NCBI GenBank assembly: GCA_023396225.1
Contig: JAEWWT010000027.1
Location: 145,137-209,136, forward strand
From: Bacillota bacterium
Lineage (GTDB): Bacteria > Bacillota > Clostridia > Oscillospirales > Ruminococcaceae
Direction: 5' to 3'
DNA: 64,000 nucleotides
Shown here: positions 39,609 to 49,493 of the stretch, in pieces
Layout of the letters: the number at the start of each line of letters is the position of its first letter
How positions within the stretch are numbered: the first letter of the stretch is position 1
Notes under the pieces: generated by a model
What the model saw: only the letters and a program-made list of their open reading frames with translations
Told to the model about the DNA's origin: nothing
Databases searched by the model: none
Made by a program: the position numbers and the translations under genes

Positions 39609-41549
39609 ATGAAAAGCATAAAAACTAAGTTGGTACTATTAAGTTCTGTACAGATTGTAATTGTAACAATTATCCTTCTTGCAGTTGCAGTGTTTTTAAC
39701 CAGAGGGGCATTAACAAGCGTAATTGATATGTCAATGGACAAAATAGCAGTTCTCTCATCAAAAAAGGTTTCAATAGAATTTAATGCTGCGCTAAATGTG
39801 GCATCGGCAAGCGGTTGCAATCCTAACCTTTCAGATCCAAAGGTTTCTGTTGATGAAAAGCAGAAGATTATAACTGATATGGCAACAATGCATGGTCTTG
39901 AACGTGGGAATATAGTAATGGCCAGCGATGGTAACAGCATTTTTGATGGCAAGAATTATCTTGAAAGAGGTTATGTTCAGAAGGCTTTGGCAGGTCAGCC
40001 TAATATTGCTGATCCGACACTTAGCAAGCTTACCGGAAAGTATGTATACATAGTAGCTGCTCCATTGTGGAAAAACGGAGAAGCAAATTCTGAAGTTGTT
40101 GGCGTTGTTTATTATGTTCTCAAGGATGAGGCAGTTCAGGGAATGCTGGATGAAGTTAAATTTTTAGCGACAAGCGGTTCTGTCCTTGTAAGCGGAGAGG
40201 GAGAACTTATCAAAGAAAATCAGGATGAGAATAACACGATTGACCTTAACAGTGATGAATTTTTAGAAGTAAGAAACATTATGCTGGAAAATGAAAAAGG
40301 TGTGGAAGTTGCCAAGGTTGGCGGAATAAGACAGATGTTTTCATATTCTGTAATCCCTAATACAAACGGATGGAGAATCTGCATATTCTTTCAGGAGAAT
40401 CAGTTCACTCAACATTTGACACGTTTAATTATTGATATGGTAGTAGCAGTTGTGGTAATGCTTGTAATAGCATTATTAATTTCTTTCAAGCTATCAAATA
40501 CTATGACAAAACCTATAATTGATTGCGGCAAAAGGCTTTCACTGCTTGCAAGCGGAGATCTGTCTTCTGAGGTGCCGACTACTAAAGCAAAAGATGAAAC
40601 GGGAAGACTTCTTAATGACCTTGAACAACATATCACAAGTCTCAACAGAACCATGGAGGATATAAATGCTAATCTTGATATGATGTGCAGCGGAAATTTT
40701 GCTGATCTTACAAGCACTGAATATAAGGGTGACTTTAATAAAATCAAGGAACAGTTTAATAAAATAGCTGAATCATTAAATTCAACATTGAAAGGCATTG
40801 ACACAAGTGCAAGTGAGGTTTCATCCAGTGCAAATCAGATGTCAAACACATCCCAGCTCCTTGCTCAAAGCTCAGTTGAACAGACAACAGCAATTTCAAA
40901 TATCTCTGAAAACATCAGTGATGTTGCAAATATGGTTACTGAAAATTCCAAGAATACGGTTAATACAATAAATCTTGTTAAGGAAACAGAGCACAAGTTT
41001 ATTGAAAGCAACGAAGACATGAACAGAATGCTTGAAGCAATGAACAAGATCAGCTATCAGTCAACAGAAGTAGAGAAGATTGTAAAGACAATTGAGGATA
41101 TTGCCTTCCAGACAAATATTCTTTCACTTAATGCAGCTGTTGAGGCAGCAAGAGCAGGAGCAGCTGGAAAGGGATTTGCAGTAGTTGCTGATGAAGTCAG
41201 AAATCTTGCATCAAAGAGTTCTGAATCCGTCAAGAATACAAGTGATTTAATAAAGCAGACGCTGGATGCTGTTGAAAACGGAAAGTCTATTGCAAATCTG
41301 ACTGCTCAGAAGATGGCATATGTCAGTGAAATTTCCAAGAGGATGATTGAAAGCGTTGAGAAAATAAGTAAGGCAACTACTGATCAAGAACAGGCTATTC
41401 TTGATATAAATGATAAGATTGAAGTAATATCAAAGGCAATTCAATCAAATTCTGCGTCTTCGGAAGAAAGTGCGGCTTCATCAGAGGAACTCTCCGGACA
41501 GGCAGTAGCTTTAAAGACAATGGTAGGAAAATTCAAACTAAAAAAATAA
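39609..41549 (+). CDS. Transmembrane methyl-accepting chemotaxis protein 1
   Basis: A 646-residue chemoreceptor. N-terminal helix (about residues 8-32), extracellular Cache-like sensor (about 35-275; GKYVYIVAAPLWKNGEANSE), second helix (about 278-300), HAMP, and a signalling hairpin with the tip IAFQTNILSLNAAVEAARAG and GFAVVADEVRNLASKS. It binds an unknown ligand outside and controls CheA. AAAGGGAG precedes the ATG. A terminator follows, so the next receptor is transcribed separately. Confidence 0.95.
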   Translation: MKSIKTKLVLLSSVQIVIVTIILLAVAVFLTRGALTSVIDMSMDKIAVLSSKKVSIEFNAALNVASASGCNPNLSDPKVSVDEKQKIITDMATMHGLERGNIVMASDGNSIFDGKNYLERGYVQKALAGQPNIADPTLSKLTGKYVYIVAAPLWKNGEANSEVVGVVYYVLKDEAVQGMLDEVKFLATSGSVLVSGEGELIKENQDENNTIDLNSDEFLEVRNIMLENEKGVEVAKVGGIRQMFSYSVIPNTNGWRICIFFQENQFTQHLTRLIIDMVVAVVVMLVIALLISFKLSNTMTKPIIDCGKRLSLLASGDLSSEVPTTKAKDETGRLLNDLEQHITSLNRTMEDINANLDMMCSGNFADLTSTEYKGDFNKIKEQFNKIAESLNSTLKGIDTSASEVSSSANQMSNTSQLLAQSSVEQTTAISNISENISDVANMVTENSKNTVNTINLVKETEHKFIESNEDMNRMLEAMNKISYQSTEVEKIVKTIEDIAFQTNILSLNAAVEAARAGAAGKGFAVVADEVRNLASKSSESVKNTSDLIKQTLDAVENGKSIANLTAQKMAYVSEISKRMIESVEKISKATTDQEQAILDINDKIEVISKAIQSNSASSEESAASSEELSGQAVALKTMVGKFKLKK

Positions 41550-41556
41550 TAATGCA

Positions 41557-41595
41557 ATCAACAGTCTCCTAAATTGGGGGCTGTTGATTTTTTAT
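41557..41595 (+). terminator. Terminator after chemoreceptor 1
   Basis: AATCAACAGTCTCC and GGGGGCTGTTGATT arms (one mismatch), then TTTT. Confidence 0.9.
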
Positions 41596-41667
41596 ACAAT
41601 AAAATTTGAAAATGCTATTGAATAATTATAGTATATAAAGTAAAATGATATAAGGAGGGGAGTTATT

Positions 41668-43662
41668 ATGCATAAAAAAAGCAAAATTAAAAATAAACTT
41701 ACTATTATCTTTGTAAGCTTCGTATCATTTGTTATAGTATTATTGACAGTTATTCAATCATTAACAAAATATTTTGATTTACAGGATGCTGTACAGTATC
41801 AGCTGGATAATAAACTTCTTAATATTACCGATACATATAATTTATGGGTAAGTGATCAGAAATCCTTTATCGATGATATTTCTCAGCAGACAGAGTATTA
41901 TAAGCTTGAAAAGGATTTTAAAAAAGCTGAGGATTATTATGAGTATATTGCAGGCAAGCAGGAAGGCATAGGTATGCTTTACTATGCTACCAAAGATAAC
42001 AGGGTAATGGATTCAGCACATTGGGAACCTCCTGCTGAGTTAGTCTGCAGTGAAAGAGAATGGTATATTAATGCGGCTAATTCTGATGAAAGCATAATAA
42101 CTGATCCTTATGTAGATGCTAACACTGGCGGACTTGTTCTTACAATTGCACAGGCTTTGAGAAATACAACTGACAATTCAGTTGACGGGGTAATGGCAGT
42201 AGATATAAGCATGGGTTATCTTGTTGATTCTATAAGTACATCCATGGACGATAACGGAAGTTATGCATTTGTAGTTGATGATGAGATGAACATACTTATT
42301 CACCCTGATGATCAGTATAACCCATCTGCTGACGGTGTTTTTGTAAACCTTAATGACCTCGGAGATTCATATAAGGGAATGGTAAAAGCTATTCAGTCAG
42401 GCAGCGAAAGCTACACGAGATTAAGCATTGATGGTAAGGGAATGTATTTATGTCTTGCAGGAGAAATTCCTTCAACGTCATGGAATATGGTTGTATTATA
42501 CCCTAGAGAATCACTTGAAAAAGAGTTCTTTTCAATACTTCTGGTTAATGTGATATTACTTATAATCTGTGTTGCACTCTCAATTGTTGTTACAATGGGA
42601 TTGTGTAAAAAGTATCTCAGCCCGATTGAACAGGTTGCAGACTGCCTTGATGAAATTGACCGTGGTAAGCTTTCAATTAATACAACTTCTATAAATCAGA
42701 ACAGTGCAGAAATTCAAAGACTTGCTACAGCTTTACAATCAATGTCATCAAAGCTCAATTATTACATATCTGATATCGGAAAAGTTCTTGGACAGCTTTC
42801 CAACGGTGATTTCAGCCAGAAAGATACTGGAGTATACGAAGGCGATTTTGCTTCAATTAAGGATTCGCTCAACCAGATTTGTAAATCTCTTAATGAAACA
42901 TTCGGACATATTATTACTTCAATTCATGAGACTAATTCGGGTGCAAGTCAGGTAGCAAACAATACAGATGGTATTTCAAGAAGTTCAATAAAGCAGGCAG
43001 AATATATGGGTGAGATTTCAGATTTGCTTAACAATATGAACGATATGATTGATAATAACTTCAGCGTTGCTCGTAATGCCGGAAAGCTTTCACAGAATAC
43101 TATAAATGATGTTGAAAAGTGTAACAATGAAATGTCAATGCTTATCAAGGCTATGGGTGAAATCAAGGATAAATCAGAGCAGATTAACAATGTTATCAAG
43201 ACTATTGACGATATTGCTTTTCAGACAAATATTCTTGCACTTAATGCGGCAGTTGAAGCTGCCCGTGCGGGGGCGTCGGGCAAGGGATTTGCAGTAGTTG
43301 CTGATGAAGTCAGAAATCTTGCAAGTAAGTCGGCTGCAGCCGCTAAGAGTACAGCTGATCTGATTCTGAGTTCTTCAGAATCAGTTGAACGTGGAACAGT
43401 AATTGTTGACGAAACTGCTAAGTCGCTTGTGGACGTTGTAACAAAGACTGCAGAAGTAAATAGTATGCTCGGGCAGATTATTGATGTCAGTGAAAATCAG
43501 AAGTCTGAGTCGGGAAACATTATGGACAAGATCGGAAAGACTTCCGAATTTGTAAATTCTACTGCCGCTTCAGCAGAAGAAAACGCAGCGGTTTCTGAAC
43601 AGCTTTCAGGACAGGCTGAAACACTCAGAAATGTTGTAAGCAAGTATAAATTAAGCGAGTAA
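41668..43662 (+). CDS. Transmembrane methyl-accepting chemotaxis protein 2 (dCache)
   Basis: A 664-residue chemoreceptor. N-terminal helix (about residues 9-31), a double-Cache sensor domain (about 35-285; CSEREWYINAANSDESIITD and PYVDANTGGLVLTIAQALR are typical), second helix (about 290-312), HAMP, and the tip IAFQTNILALNAAVEAARAG. The dCache domain often binds amino acids or other small carboxylates. GGAGGGGAG precedes the ATG. It converges on the ABC exporter operon. Confidence 0.95.
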   Translation: MHKKSKIKNKLTIIFVSFVSFVIVLLTVIQSLTKYFDLQDAVQYQLDNKLLNITDTYNLWVSDQKSFIDDISQQTEYYKLEKDFKKAEDYYEYIAGKQEGIGMLYYATKDNRVMDSAHWEPPAELVCSEREWYINAANSDESIITDPYVDANTGGLVLTIAQALRNTTDNSVDGVMAVDISMGYLVDSISTSMDDNGSYAFVVDDEMNILIHPDDQYNPSADGVFVNLNDLGDSYKGMVKAIQSGSESYTRLSIDGKGMYLCLAGEIPSTSWNMVVLYPRESLEKEFFSILLVNVILLIICVALSIVVTMGLCKKYLSPIEQVADCLDEIDRGKLSINTTSINQNSAEIQRLATALQSMSSKLNYYISDIGKVLGQLSNGDFSQKDTGVYEGDFASIKDSLNQICKSLNETFGHIITSIHETNSGASQVANNTDGISRSSIKQAEYMGEISDLLNNMNDMIDNNFSVARNAGKLSQNTINDVEKCNNEMSMLIKAMGEIKDKSEQINNVIKTIDDIAFQTNILALNAAVEAARAGASGKGFAVVADEVRNLASKSAAAAKSTADLILSSSESVERGTVIVDETAKSLVDVVTKTAEVNSMLGQIIDVSENQKSESGNIMDKIGKTSEFVNSTAASAEENAAVSEQLSGQAETLRNVVSKYKLSE

Positions 43663-43663
43663 A

Positions 43664-43702
43664 ATAACGCCGTCAGGAACATAACCCTGACGGCGTTGGT
43701 AT
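43664..43702. terminator. Bidirectional terminator
   Basis: AACGCCGTCAGG and CCTGACGGCGTT arms, shared by chemoreceptor 2 and the convergent ABC exporter. Confidence 0.75.
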
Positions 43703-43707
43703 TATAA

Positions 43708-45633
43708 TTATTCCAGTTCAAATGCGCCTGAATACAACTGATAGTAAGTTCCATGCTGTTCAATAAGCTGCTGGTGGTTACCCTTTTCAACAACGCGTCC
43801 ATGATCGAGAACCATAATTGCATCGCTGTTTTTGACCGTTGAAAGTCTGTGAGCAATAACAAATACTGTTCTGCCATGCATAAGTCTGTCCATACCTTCC
43901 TGAACGAGTGCTTCGGTATGTGTGTCGATTGAAGATGTCGCTTCATCAAGAATCATTGCAGGAGCGTTTGCAACGGCTGCACGGGCAATTGAAATAAGCT
44001 GTCTCTGACCCTGTGAAAGACTTGCACCGTTTCCTGTAAGCATTGTTTTATAGCCGTCAGGAAGTCTTGTAATAAAATCGTGAGCGTTTGCAAGTTTTGC
44101 AGCATTGATGCATTCTTCATCCGTTGCATCAAGCTTTCCGTATCTGATATTGTCAATAACTGTTCCTGTAAAGAGGTTTACATCCTGAAGAACAATGGCA
44201 AGTGAACGACGGAGATCAGACTTTCTAATCTTATTTATGTTAATACCGTCATATCTGATTTTTCCGTCCTCAATATCATAGAAACGGTTGATAAGGTTTG
44301 TGATTGTGGTCTTTCCTGCACCTGTTGCACCAACAAATGCAATCTTCTGACCTGGCTTTGCATAGAGTGAAATATCATGCAGAACCATTTTGTCAGGGTT
44401 GTATCCGAAATCTACGTCGAACATACGGATATCGCCTTTAAGTTCTGTGTATGTTGTAGATGAATCAGCCTGGTGAGGATGTTTCCATGCCCACATTCCT
44501 GTGTACTTGTCACTTTCGGTAATATTTCCGTTTTGGTCTTTGTCAGCACAAACAAGAGTTACATATCCATCATCAAATTCAGGCTCTTCATCCAGAAGGG
44601 TGAATATTCTGTCGGCGCCTGCGCCTGCCATAGCCATCATAGGGATGTGCATTGCCACCTGACCGATTGTCTGTGATAACTGTCTTGCTGTTCCCAGGAA
44701 TGTAATGATAATACCGATTGAAACTGCTGATGTTCCTGAAAGGCTAAGGTTTGGAGCATTGAAGTAAACAAGAAGTCCGCCTACAATTGCAAGAACAACA
44801 TAAAGTACGTTGCCCATATTGCCAAGGATCGGCATGAGGATGTTACCATAAGCATTAGCCTTCGTACCGCTTTCAAAAAGCTCCTCGTTAAGTTCGTCAA
44901 AGCGTTTCTTGCTTTCTTCTTCGTGGCAGAACACCTTAACAACTTTCTGTCCCTTCATTATTTCTTCGACAAAGCCTTCTTCTTTTGCAAGGGACTTCTG
45001 CTGAATACGCATGAACTTTGCACTTGCTCCGCCGACTGTACCTGTAACTTTCATCATAACGAAGCATACTGCAAAAACAACAAGTGAGAGCCATACGCTG
45101 AAGTACAGCATCATTACAAGCATTGCAATAATGCCGATAGAACATTGCACTACTGTCGGCATACTCTGTCCGATAAACTGACGTAAAGCATCAGTATCGT
45201 TTGTGTAGGTACTCATGACATCGCCATGAGCATGTGTATCAAAGTATTTGATAGGAAGTGATTCCATCTTTGAGAACATATCTTTTCTGAGATTGTAAAG
45301 AGTCCCCTGAGTAATAATAGCCATTAATCTTGAGGATATAAAAGTTACAATTACTCCAATAGAAAAGATAACTGCCATGATTGTAACATACTTCATAAGC
45401 AGAGGCATTACAGACGGAAGTCCTGTTTTCAGACCTGGAGTAACGCAGTTATCAATAATCTTCTGAAGAAAGAATGAAGCAGTAACTGAGGCAAGAGAGG
45501 TAATGATAACTGAAATAACTTCAATTATAATATATAATTTGTAATTGCCTATAATGTACTTAACCAATCTTGGAAGAGAGCTTTTTTTAGCCGAAATGCC
45601 ATGAGTTTTTTCTTCTTTTACGTTAGGTTTCAT
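43708..45633 (-). CDS. ABC exporter subunit B (canonical ATPase site)
   Basis: A 641-residue half-transporter: six membrane helices (about residues 25-340) then an ABC domain with Walker A GATGAGKTT, signature LSQGQRQLISIARA and Walker B AMILDEATSSID. An insertion of about 60 residues (DKDQNGNITESDKYTGMWAW...) lies between the membrane and ATPase domains. It starts 11 nt inside the end of the upstream half-transporter gene, so the two make a heterodimer, probably a multidrug or peptide exporter. Confidence 0.93.
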   Translation of the reverse strand: MKPNVKEEKTHGISAKKSSLPRLVKYIIGNYKLYIIIEVISVIITSLASVTASFFLQKIIDNCVTPGLKTGLPSVMPLLMKYVTIMAVIFSIGVIVTFISSRLMAIITQGTLYNLRKDMFSKMESLPIKYFDTHAHGDVMSTYTNDTDALRQFIGQSMPTVVQCSIGIIAMLVMMLYFSVWLSLVVFAVCFVMMKVTGTVGGASAKFMRIQQKSLAKEEGFVEEIMKGQKVVKVFCHEEESKKRFDELNEELFESGTKANAYGNILMPILGNMGNVLYVVLAIVGGLLVYFNAPNLSLSGTSAVSIGIIITFLGTARQLSQTIGQVAMHIPMMAMAGAGADRIFTLLDEEPEFDDGYVTLVCADKDQNGNITESDKYTGMWAWKHPHQADSSTTYTELKGDIRMFDVDFGYNPDKMVLHDISLYAKPGQKIAFVGATGAGKTTITNLINRFYDIEDGKIRYDGININKIRKSDLRRSLAIVLQDVNLFTGTVIDNIRYGKLDATDEECINAAKLANAHDFITRLPDGYKTMLTGNGASLSQGQRQLISIARAAVANAPAMILDEATSSIDTHTEALVQEGMDRLMHGRTVFVIAHRLSTVKNSDAIMVLDHGRVVEKGNHQQLIEQHGTYYQLYSGAFELE

Positions 45634-47371
45634 CGTTAACCTCCTTTGCCATTGTCTGAAGTTCGTACATTTCTTTATAGATACCGTTCAATTCTATAAG
45701 TTCACTATGAGAGCCGATTTCCTTAATACTTCCGTTTTCCATAACAATGATTCTGTCAGCATCCTCAACGGAGGAAACACGCTGAGCTATGATAATCTTT
45801 GTAGTATTAGGGATTTCTTTGGTCATTGCATTTCTGATAAATGCATCTGTCTTTGTATCAACTGCGGAGGTAGAATCATCAAAAATAAGTATCTTTGGCT
45901 TTTTAAGTATTGCTCTTGCGATACAAAGACGCTGTTTCTGACCGCCAGATACGTTAGTACCGCCCTGTTCAATAAATGTGTCATACTTTTCAGGCATCTG
46001 CTGAATAAACTCATCAGCCTGTGCAAGCTTACATACACGTTCAATTTCTTCGTCAGTAGCGTCCTTGTTACCCCAACGGAGATTTTCTTTAACTGTACCT
46101 GCAAACAGTACATTTTTCTGAAGAACGACAGCAACTTCATTTCTGAGAGTCTCAAGGTCATATTCTCTTACATCACGTCCGCCTACAAGGAGCGAGCCTT
46201 CTGTGACGTCATAAAGCCTTGGAATAAGCTGAATAAGTGTTGTTTTTGCAGAACCTGTGCTTCCAAGAATACCAATTGTTTCACCTGATCTAATGGAAAG
46301 ATTGATGTTTTCCAGAGCATTCTTTTCAGCATTTTCAGAGTACTTGAAAGTAACGCTCTTGTATTCAATGCTGCCGTCGCTGATTTCAGTAACTGCCTTT
46401 TCAGGACTTACAAGAGAGGAGCTGTGAGTAAGAACTTCAACAATTCTCTTTGATGATTCAGATGAGATCAAGATCATAACAAAGACCATTGAAAGCATCA
46501 TCATTGCAATCATAGACTGCATTCCGTATACAATGAGTGAAGAAAGCTCACCGGCAGTAAGGTCAACTCCTGTTGAGCTGATAATCATTCTTGCACCAAA
46601 GTAGCTTACAAGAAGAAGTGCAGCAAAGATGCAGAATGTCATGATAGGGTTGCTGAATGCAATAATCTTTTCAGCTTTTGTGAAATCATCTCTTACTTCA
46701 AGAGCGGATTTCCCGAATCTTTCTTTTTCATAATCCTCACGGACATATGACTTGACATCTCTTATTCCTGCAACGTTTTCTTGAACAGAATTGTTCAAGG
46801 CATCATACTTTTTAAAGATTTTTCTGAAAATCGGAAACACCTTAAATATAATGCAGAAGAGACCAATACCAAGCACAGGAACAAGTGCTACAAATATGAA
46901 GGTCATCCTTGTGTTAATAGTAAAACTCATGATAATTGAGAATACAAGCATCAGAGGAGTTCTGACAGCAATTCTTATTATTATCTGGAATGCATTCTGA
47001 ACGTTTGTTACGTCTGTTGTAAGTCTGGTAACAAGCGATGAGGATGAAAATTTATCAATATCAGGGAATGCAAAATCCTGAACCTTATAGAAAAGATCCT
47101 GTCTGAGGTTTTTGGCAAATCCGCATGAAGCAGTAGCTGCTATTTTTCCCGCTAGGAATCCAAACAAAAGTGAAACAAGAGCCATAACTATTAAAATAGA
47201 ACCATACTTGATAATAGGTGAAAGAGAGCCACCTTTCATTTCGTCAATAAGCTGTGACATTATAAGTGGAATGAAACATTCAACCAGAACTTCACAAGCG
47301 ACAAGTGCAGGTGACTGAATTGCTTGTTTCTTATACTGACGCAAGCTTTTTACCAATGTTTTAAATACCAT
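45623..47371 (-). CDS. ABC exporter subunit A (degenerate ATPase site)
   Basis: A 582-residue half-transporter with six helices and an ABC domain. The nucleotide site departs from consensus: Walker A is GSTGSAKTT (Ala for the last Gly) and the catalytic Glu after Walker B is Asp (IFDDSTSAVD). Its signature VSGGQKQRLCIARA is normal. This asymmetry is common in heterodimeric exporters, where one of the two composite sites is inactive. AAGGAG precedes the ATG. Confidence 0.93.
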   Translation of the reverse strand: MVFKTLVKSLRQYKKQAIQSPALVACEVLVECFIPLIMSQLIDEMKGGSLSPIIKYGSILIVMALVSLLFGFLAGKIAATASCGFAKNLRQDLFYKVQDFAFPDIDKFSSSSLVTRLTTDVTNVQNAFQIIIRIAVRTPLMLVFSIIMSFTINTRMTFIFVALVPVLGIGLFCIIFKVFPIFRKIFKKYDALNNSVQENVAGIRDVKSYVREDYEKERFGKSALEVRDDFTKAEKIIAFSNPIMTFCIFAALLLVSYFGARMIISSTGVDLTAGELSSLIVYGMQSMIAMMMLSMVFVMILISSESSKRIVEVLTHSSSLVSPEKAVTEISDGSIEYKSVTFKYSENAEKNALENINLSIRSGETIGILGSTGSAKTTLIQLIPRLYDVTEGSLLVGGRDVREYDLETLRNEVAVVLQKNVLFAGTVKENLRWGNKDATDEEIERVCKLAQADEFIQQMPEKYDTFIEQGGTNVSGGQKQRLCIARAILKKPKILIFDDSTSAVDTKTDAFIRNAMTKEIPNTTKIIIAQRVSSVEDADRIIVMENGSIKEIGSHSELIELNGIYKEMYELQTMAKEVNDET

Positions 47372-47446
47372 ACTTTTCTCCTTTTCTGTTATTTCTGTGG
47401 GTTAATCCAAGTGCAGATTGGTATGCTAAATGTGTGTAAAATAAAA

Positions 47447-47533
47447 TAAATATATATGACAATAATCTGTCACATATATTTATAGAGCTTAAAACACATA
47501 CTAAATTATAGCATTAGTAGTTTTTAAAGTCAA
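47447..47533 (-). promoter_or_regulatory. Promoter and leader palindrome of the ABC exporter operon
   Basis: Minus strand TTGACT (47533-47528) and TATAAT (47510-47505) are 17 bp apart. About 15 bp into the transcript lies a long palindrome with arms AAATATATATGACA and TGTCACATATATTT (plus-strand order, 47447-47482), a plausible operator or leader hairpin. Confidence 0.65.
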
Positions 47534-47603
47534 CTACATTCACAGATAAAATATATAACAAAATACAAATGTTTTTGTAAAAAATAACAACAAAGTTATA
47601 ATA

Positions 47604-48395
47604 TTATTTGAAGCACCCATGCATATTAATAATATCATCAAGGATAAATTCTGCATATGAAGTATTGCTGTTTCCCCAGACACGTTTTTCTCCTGTTACG
47701 GAGATGTTATAAAGCAGTTCAGCATCAGGTACATAACTTATATCTGCACTTTTAAGCATGGATATATCAAAGTCGCTGTCACCGGCACATATAACTTTTT
47801 TAAAGCCGAACATTTTTGTAAGTCTCTTAACAGCATTTTGTTTTGTAAGCATTGCAGGCATAATATAAACCTTACTGCCATTACAATAAACAGATACATT
47901 TTCACAGTTTAGATTTTGTCTGAGCCTTTCTGCTGAAAGCGTTGGCTGTTCTGATTTTGTGAATATAAACATTTCATCAACAAAACGCACTTCAAAGCAG
48001 CGGTGGGGATCATTTTCAAGCAGATTTATTCCAAGTTCCATTTCAGGAATTGCAGAAGATATAAGTTTCTTTGAACGCTCATGCCATACTTCATTTAGCT
48101 TTCCGTTTAAAAGCAGATTCCCGCCATTTGAAACAAGTGCATACGAAGGAACAAACACATCAAAAAGATGTATCCTTCTGTACTGTTCAAGTGAACGGGT
48201 GGTAATTGGAACAAGAGTAAAGTCCTTACTTCTCATTGCCTGCTTAAGAAGATTATAAGCCTGAGGAGTCATAAACGAGAGTTTTTTATCTTTTCCATCT
48301 GACGTCCGCATAGTTTCAACGCAGGTATCTTTTTCAGAAGCAGTTTTATAGCTGTGGATAAGCGTGTTGTCAAGGTCTGTAGCAAATAAAGTCAT
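47604..48395 (-). CDS. HAD-superfamily hydrolase of the Ter operon
   Basis: A 263-residue HAD phosphatase of the sucrose-phosphatase-like (Cof-type) branch. Motif I is LFATDLDNTLIHS with both catalytic Asp, motif IV is CAGDSDFDISML. It should remove phosphate from a small molecule. HAD proteins are a standard part of the biosynthetic set in Ter operons, where they are proposed to act on a nucleoside-like product. The ATG at 48395 is chosen; a GTG at 48410 overlaps the AAAGGG site. Confidence 0.85.
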   Translation of the reverse strand: MTLFATDLDNTLIHSYKTASEKDTCVETMRTSDGKDKKLSFMTPQAYNLLKQAMRSKDFTLVPITTRSLEQYRRIHLFDVFVPSYALVSNGGNLLLNGKLNEVWHERSKKLISSAIPEMELGINLLENDPHRCFEVRFVDEMFIFTKSEQPTLSAERLRQNLNCENVSVYCNGSKVYIMPAMLTKQNAVKRLTKMFGFKKVICAGDSDFDISMLKSADISYVPDAELLYNISVTGEKRVWGNSNTSYAEFILDDIINMHGCFK

Positions 48396-48422
48396 AGTAA
48401 TAATCTGCACCCTTTCTGCTTT

Positions 48423-49493
48423 TTATATATCAGCCAAAGAAATATTTTTTATCAGTCCGCAGGCTTTATAATTGCGGAGAGGGTAATATACAACTTCAAC
48501 ATTTTTCTCTTTAGCAAGCCGTAATAAATGTGCAATGCATTTTTCATCTTCAATATTATCTGAAATGAGCAGTTTCCATGGCATTCTTCTTAAAAGAACT
48601 CTTGTAGCCTCACCGATACTTGGTTTAACAAGGTTAATGTCTAAAACACCAAAATGCTCTGCTATATCCTGTGCTTCTTTAATGCCTGTTATGTCAGTCT
48701 GCGGCTTTGTTTCTGAATATGTATCAGACAGCATTTTCGGAGTAATTCTGCTCATTACTGTATCAATAAATTCATATGAACGGTCTTCTTTTTTAAGCTC
48801 TGCGTAATATACAGCACCATGAAAGTCATCTTTTCCGATTATGTCGCTTCGGAGAAATGTTCTGCTTATAAGTCCTGAAACTGTTGAGTTAAGGATAGAA
48901 CTTGGAATAAGAAAGTCTTCATGTGTTCCGCAAAGAGTGGTTATGTTTGCAGGGTCAGCAAGAACTGCAAGTTCAGGGGATACATTGCAGAAATCTGTCA
49001 GTTCATTTTCAAGTGTGTTTAGGATTGCGCCTTTGCCTGTCCACCCGTCAACAAACTGTATTGCTTCTGCTTTATGCCTTTCAAGAATATACTTCATAGC
49101 GTTTCTGTCAATGCCTATTCCACGGATAATAGATATAGTGTAATGTGGGACAGAAATATGGTATTTCATTTCAAGAAATCTTTTTATAAGAATGCCAACT
49201 GGTGTTCCGGCACGTGCAAGCGATACTATAACAATGTCATTGCCTTTTGCCTTATAAATAAGGTCAGAAACATTTGCAACAGCTTGTGCAGTTTTTTTAG
49301 CGTTGTTTTCAAGAGCATGGAGATATGCTTCAAGATACTTTTCACTCGGACTGTATTCAAGCGGAAGCATTTCGCTGTAATGTCTGCCCCCTTGGATTAA
49401 CTTTTCTCGCTCACTTGCGGGCATAGGCTCAACCATGCCTGTTATATCTTTAAGCAATAGTGTGACATCGTCTAAAAGGTACGATGAACGCAT
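48423..49493 (-). CDS. StiP-family protein with PRTase fold (Ter operon)
   Basis: A 356-residue protein of the 'cysteine protease StiP' annotation family, actually built on a phosphoribosyltransferase fold: the PRPP loop is QFVDGWTGKGAI near residue 148, with IVIVSLARAGTPVGILIKR before it. Such proteins are part of the Ter-linked biosynthetic module. The ATG at 49493 shares its A with the TAA of the upstream gene (TAATG) and is 8 nt after GAGGTGG, so translation is coupled. Confidence 0.85.
   Translation of the reverse strand: MRSSYLLDDVTLLLKDITGMVEPMPASEREKLIQGGRHYSEMLPLEYSPSEKYLEAYLHALENNAKKTAQAVANVSDLIYKAKGNDIVIVSLARAGTPVGILIKRFLEMKYHISVPHYTISIIRGIGIDRNAMKYILERHKAEAIQFVDGWTGKGAILNTLENELTDFCNVSPELAVLADPANITTLCGTHEDFLIPSSILNSTVSGLISRTFLRSDIIGKDDFHGAVYYAELKKEDRSYEFIDTVMSRITPKMLSDTYSETKPQTDITGIKEAQDIAEHFGVLDINLVKPSIGEATRVLLRRMPWKLLISDNIEDEKCIAHLLRLAKEKNVEVVYYPLRNYKACGLIKNISLADI

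Noticed and set aside
45707..46288. A 193-codon plus-strand frame in the ABC exporter
   Set aside because: Opposite to the ATPase domain of a certain gene; Cys- and Asn-rich shadow without a ribosome site.
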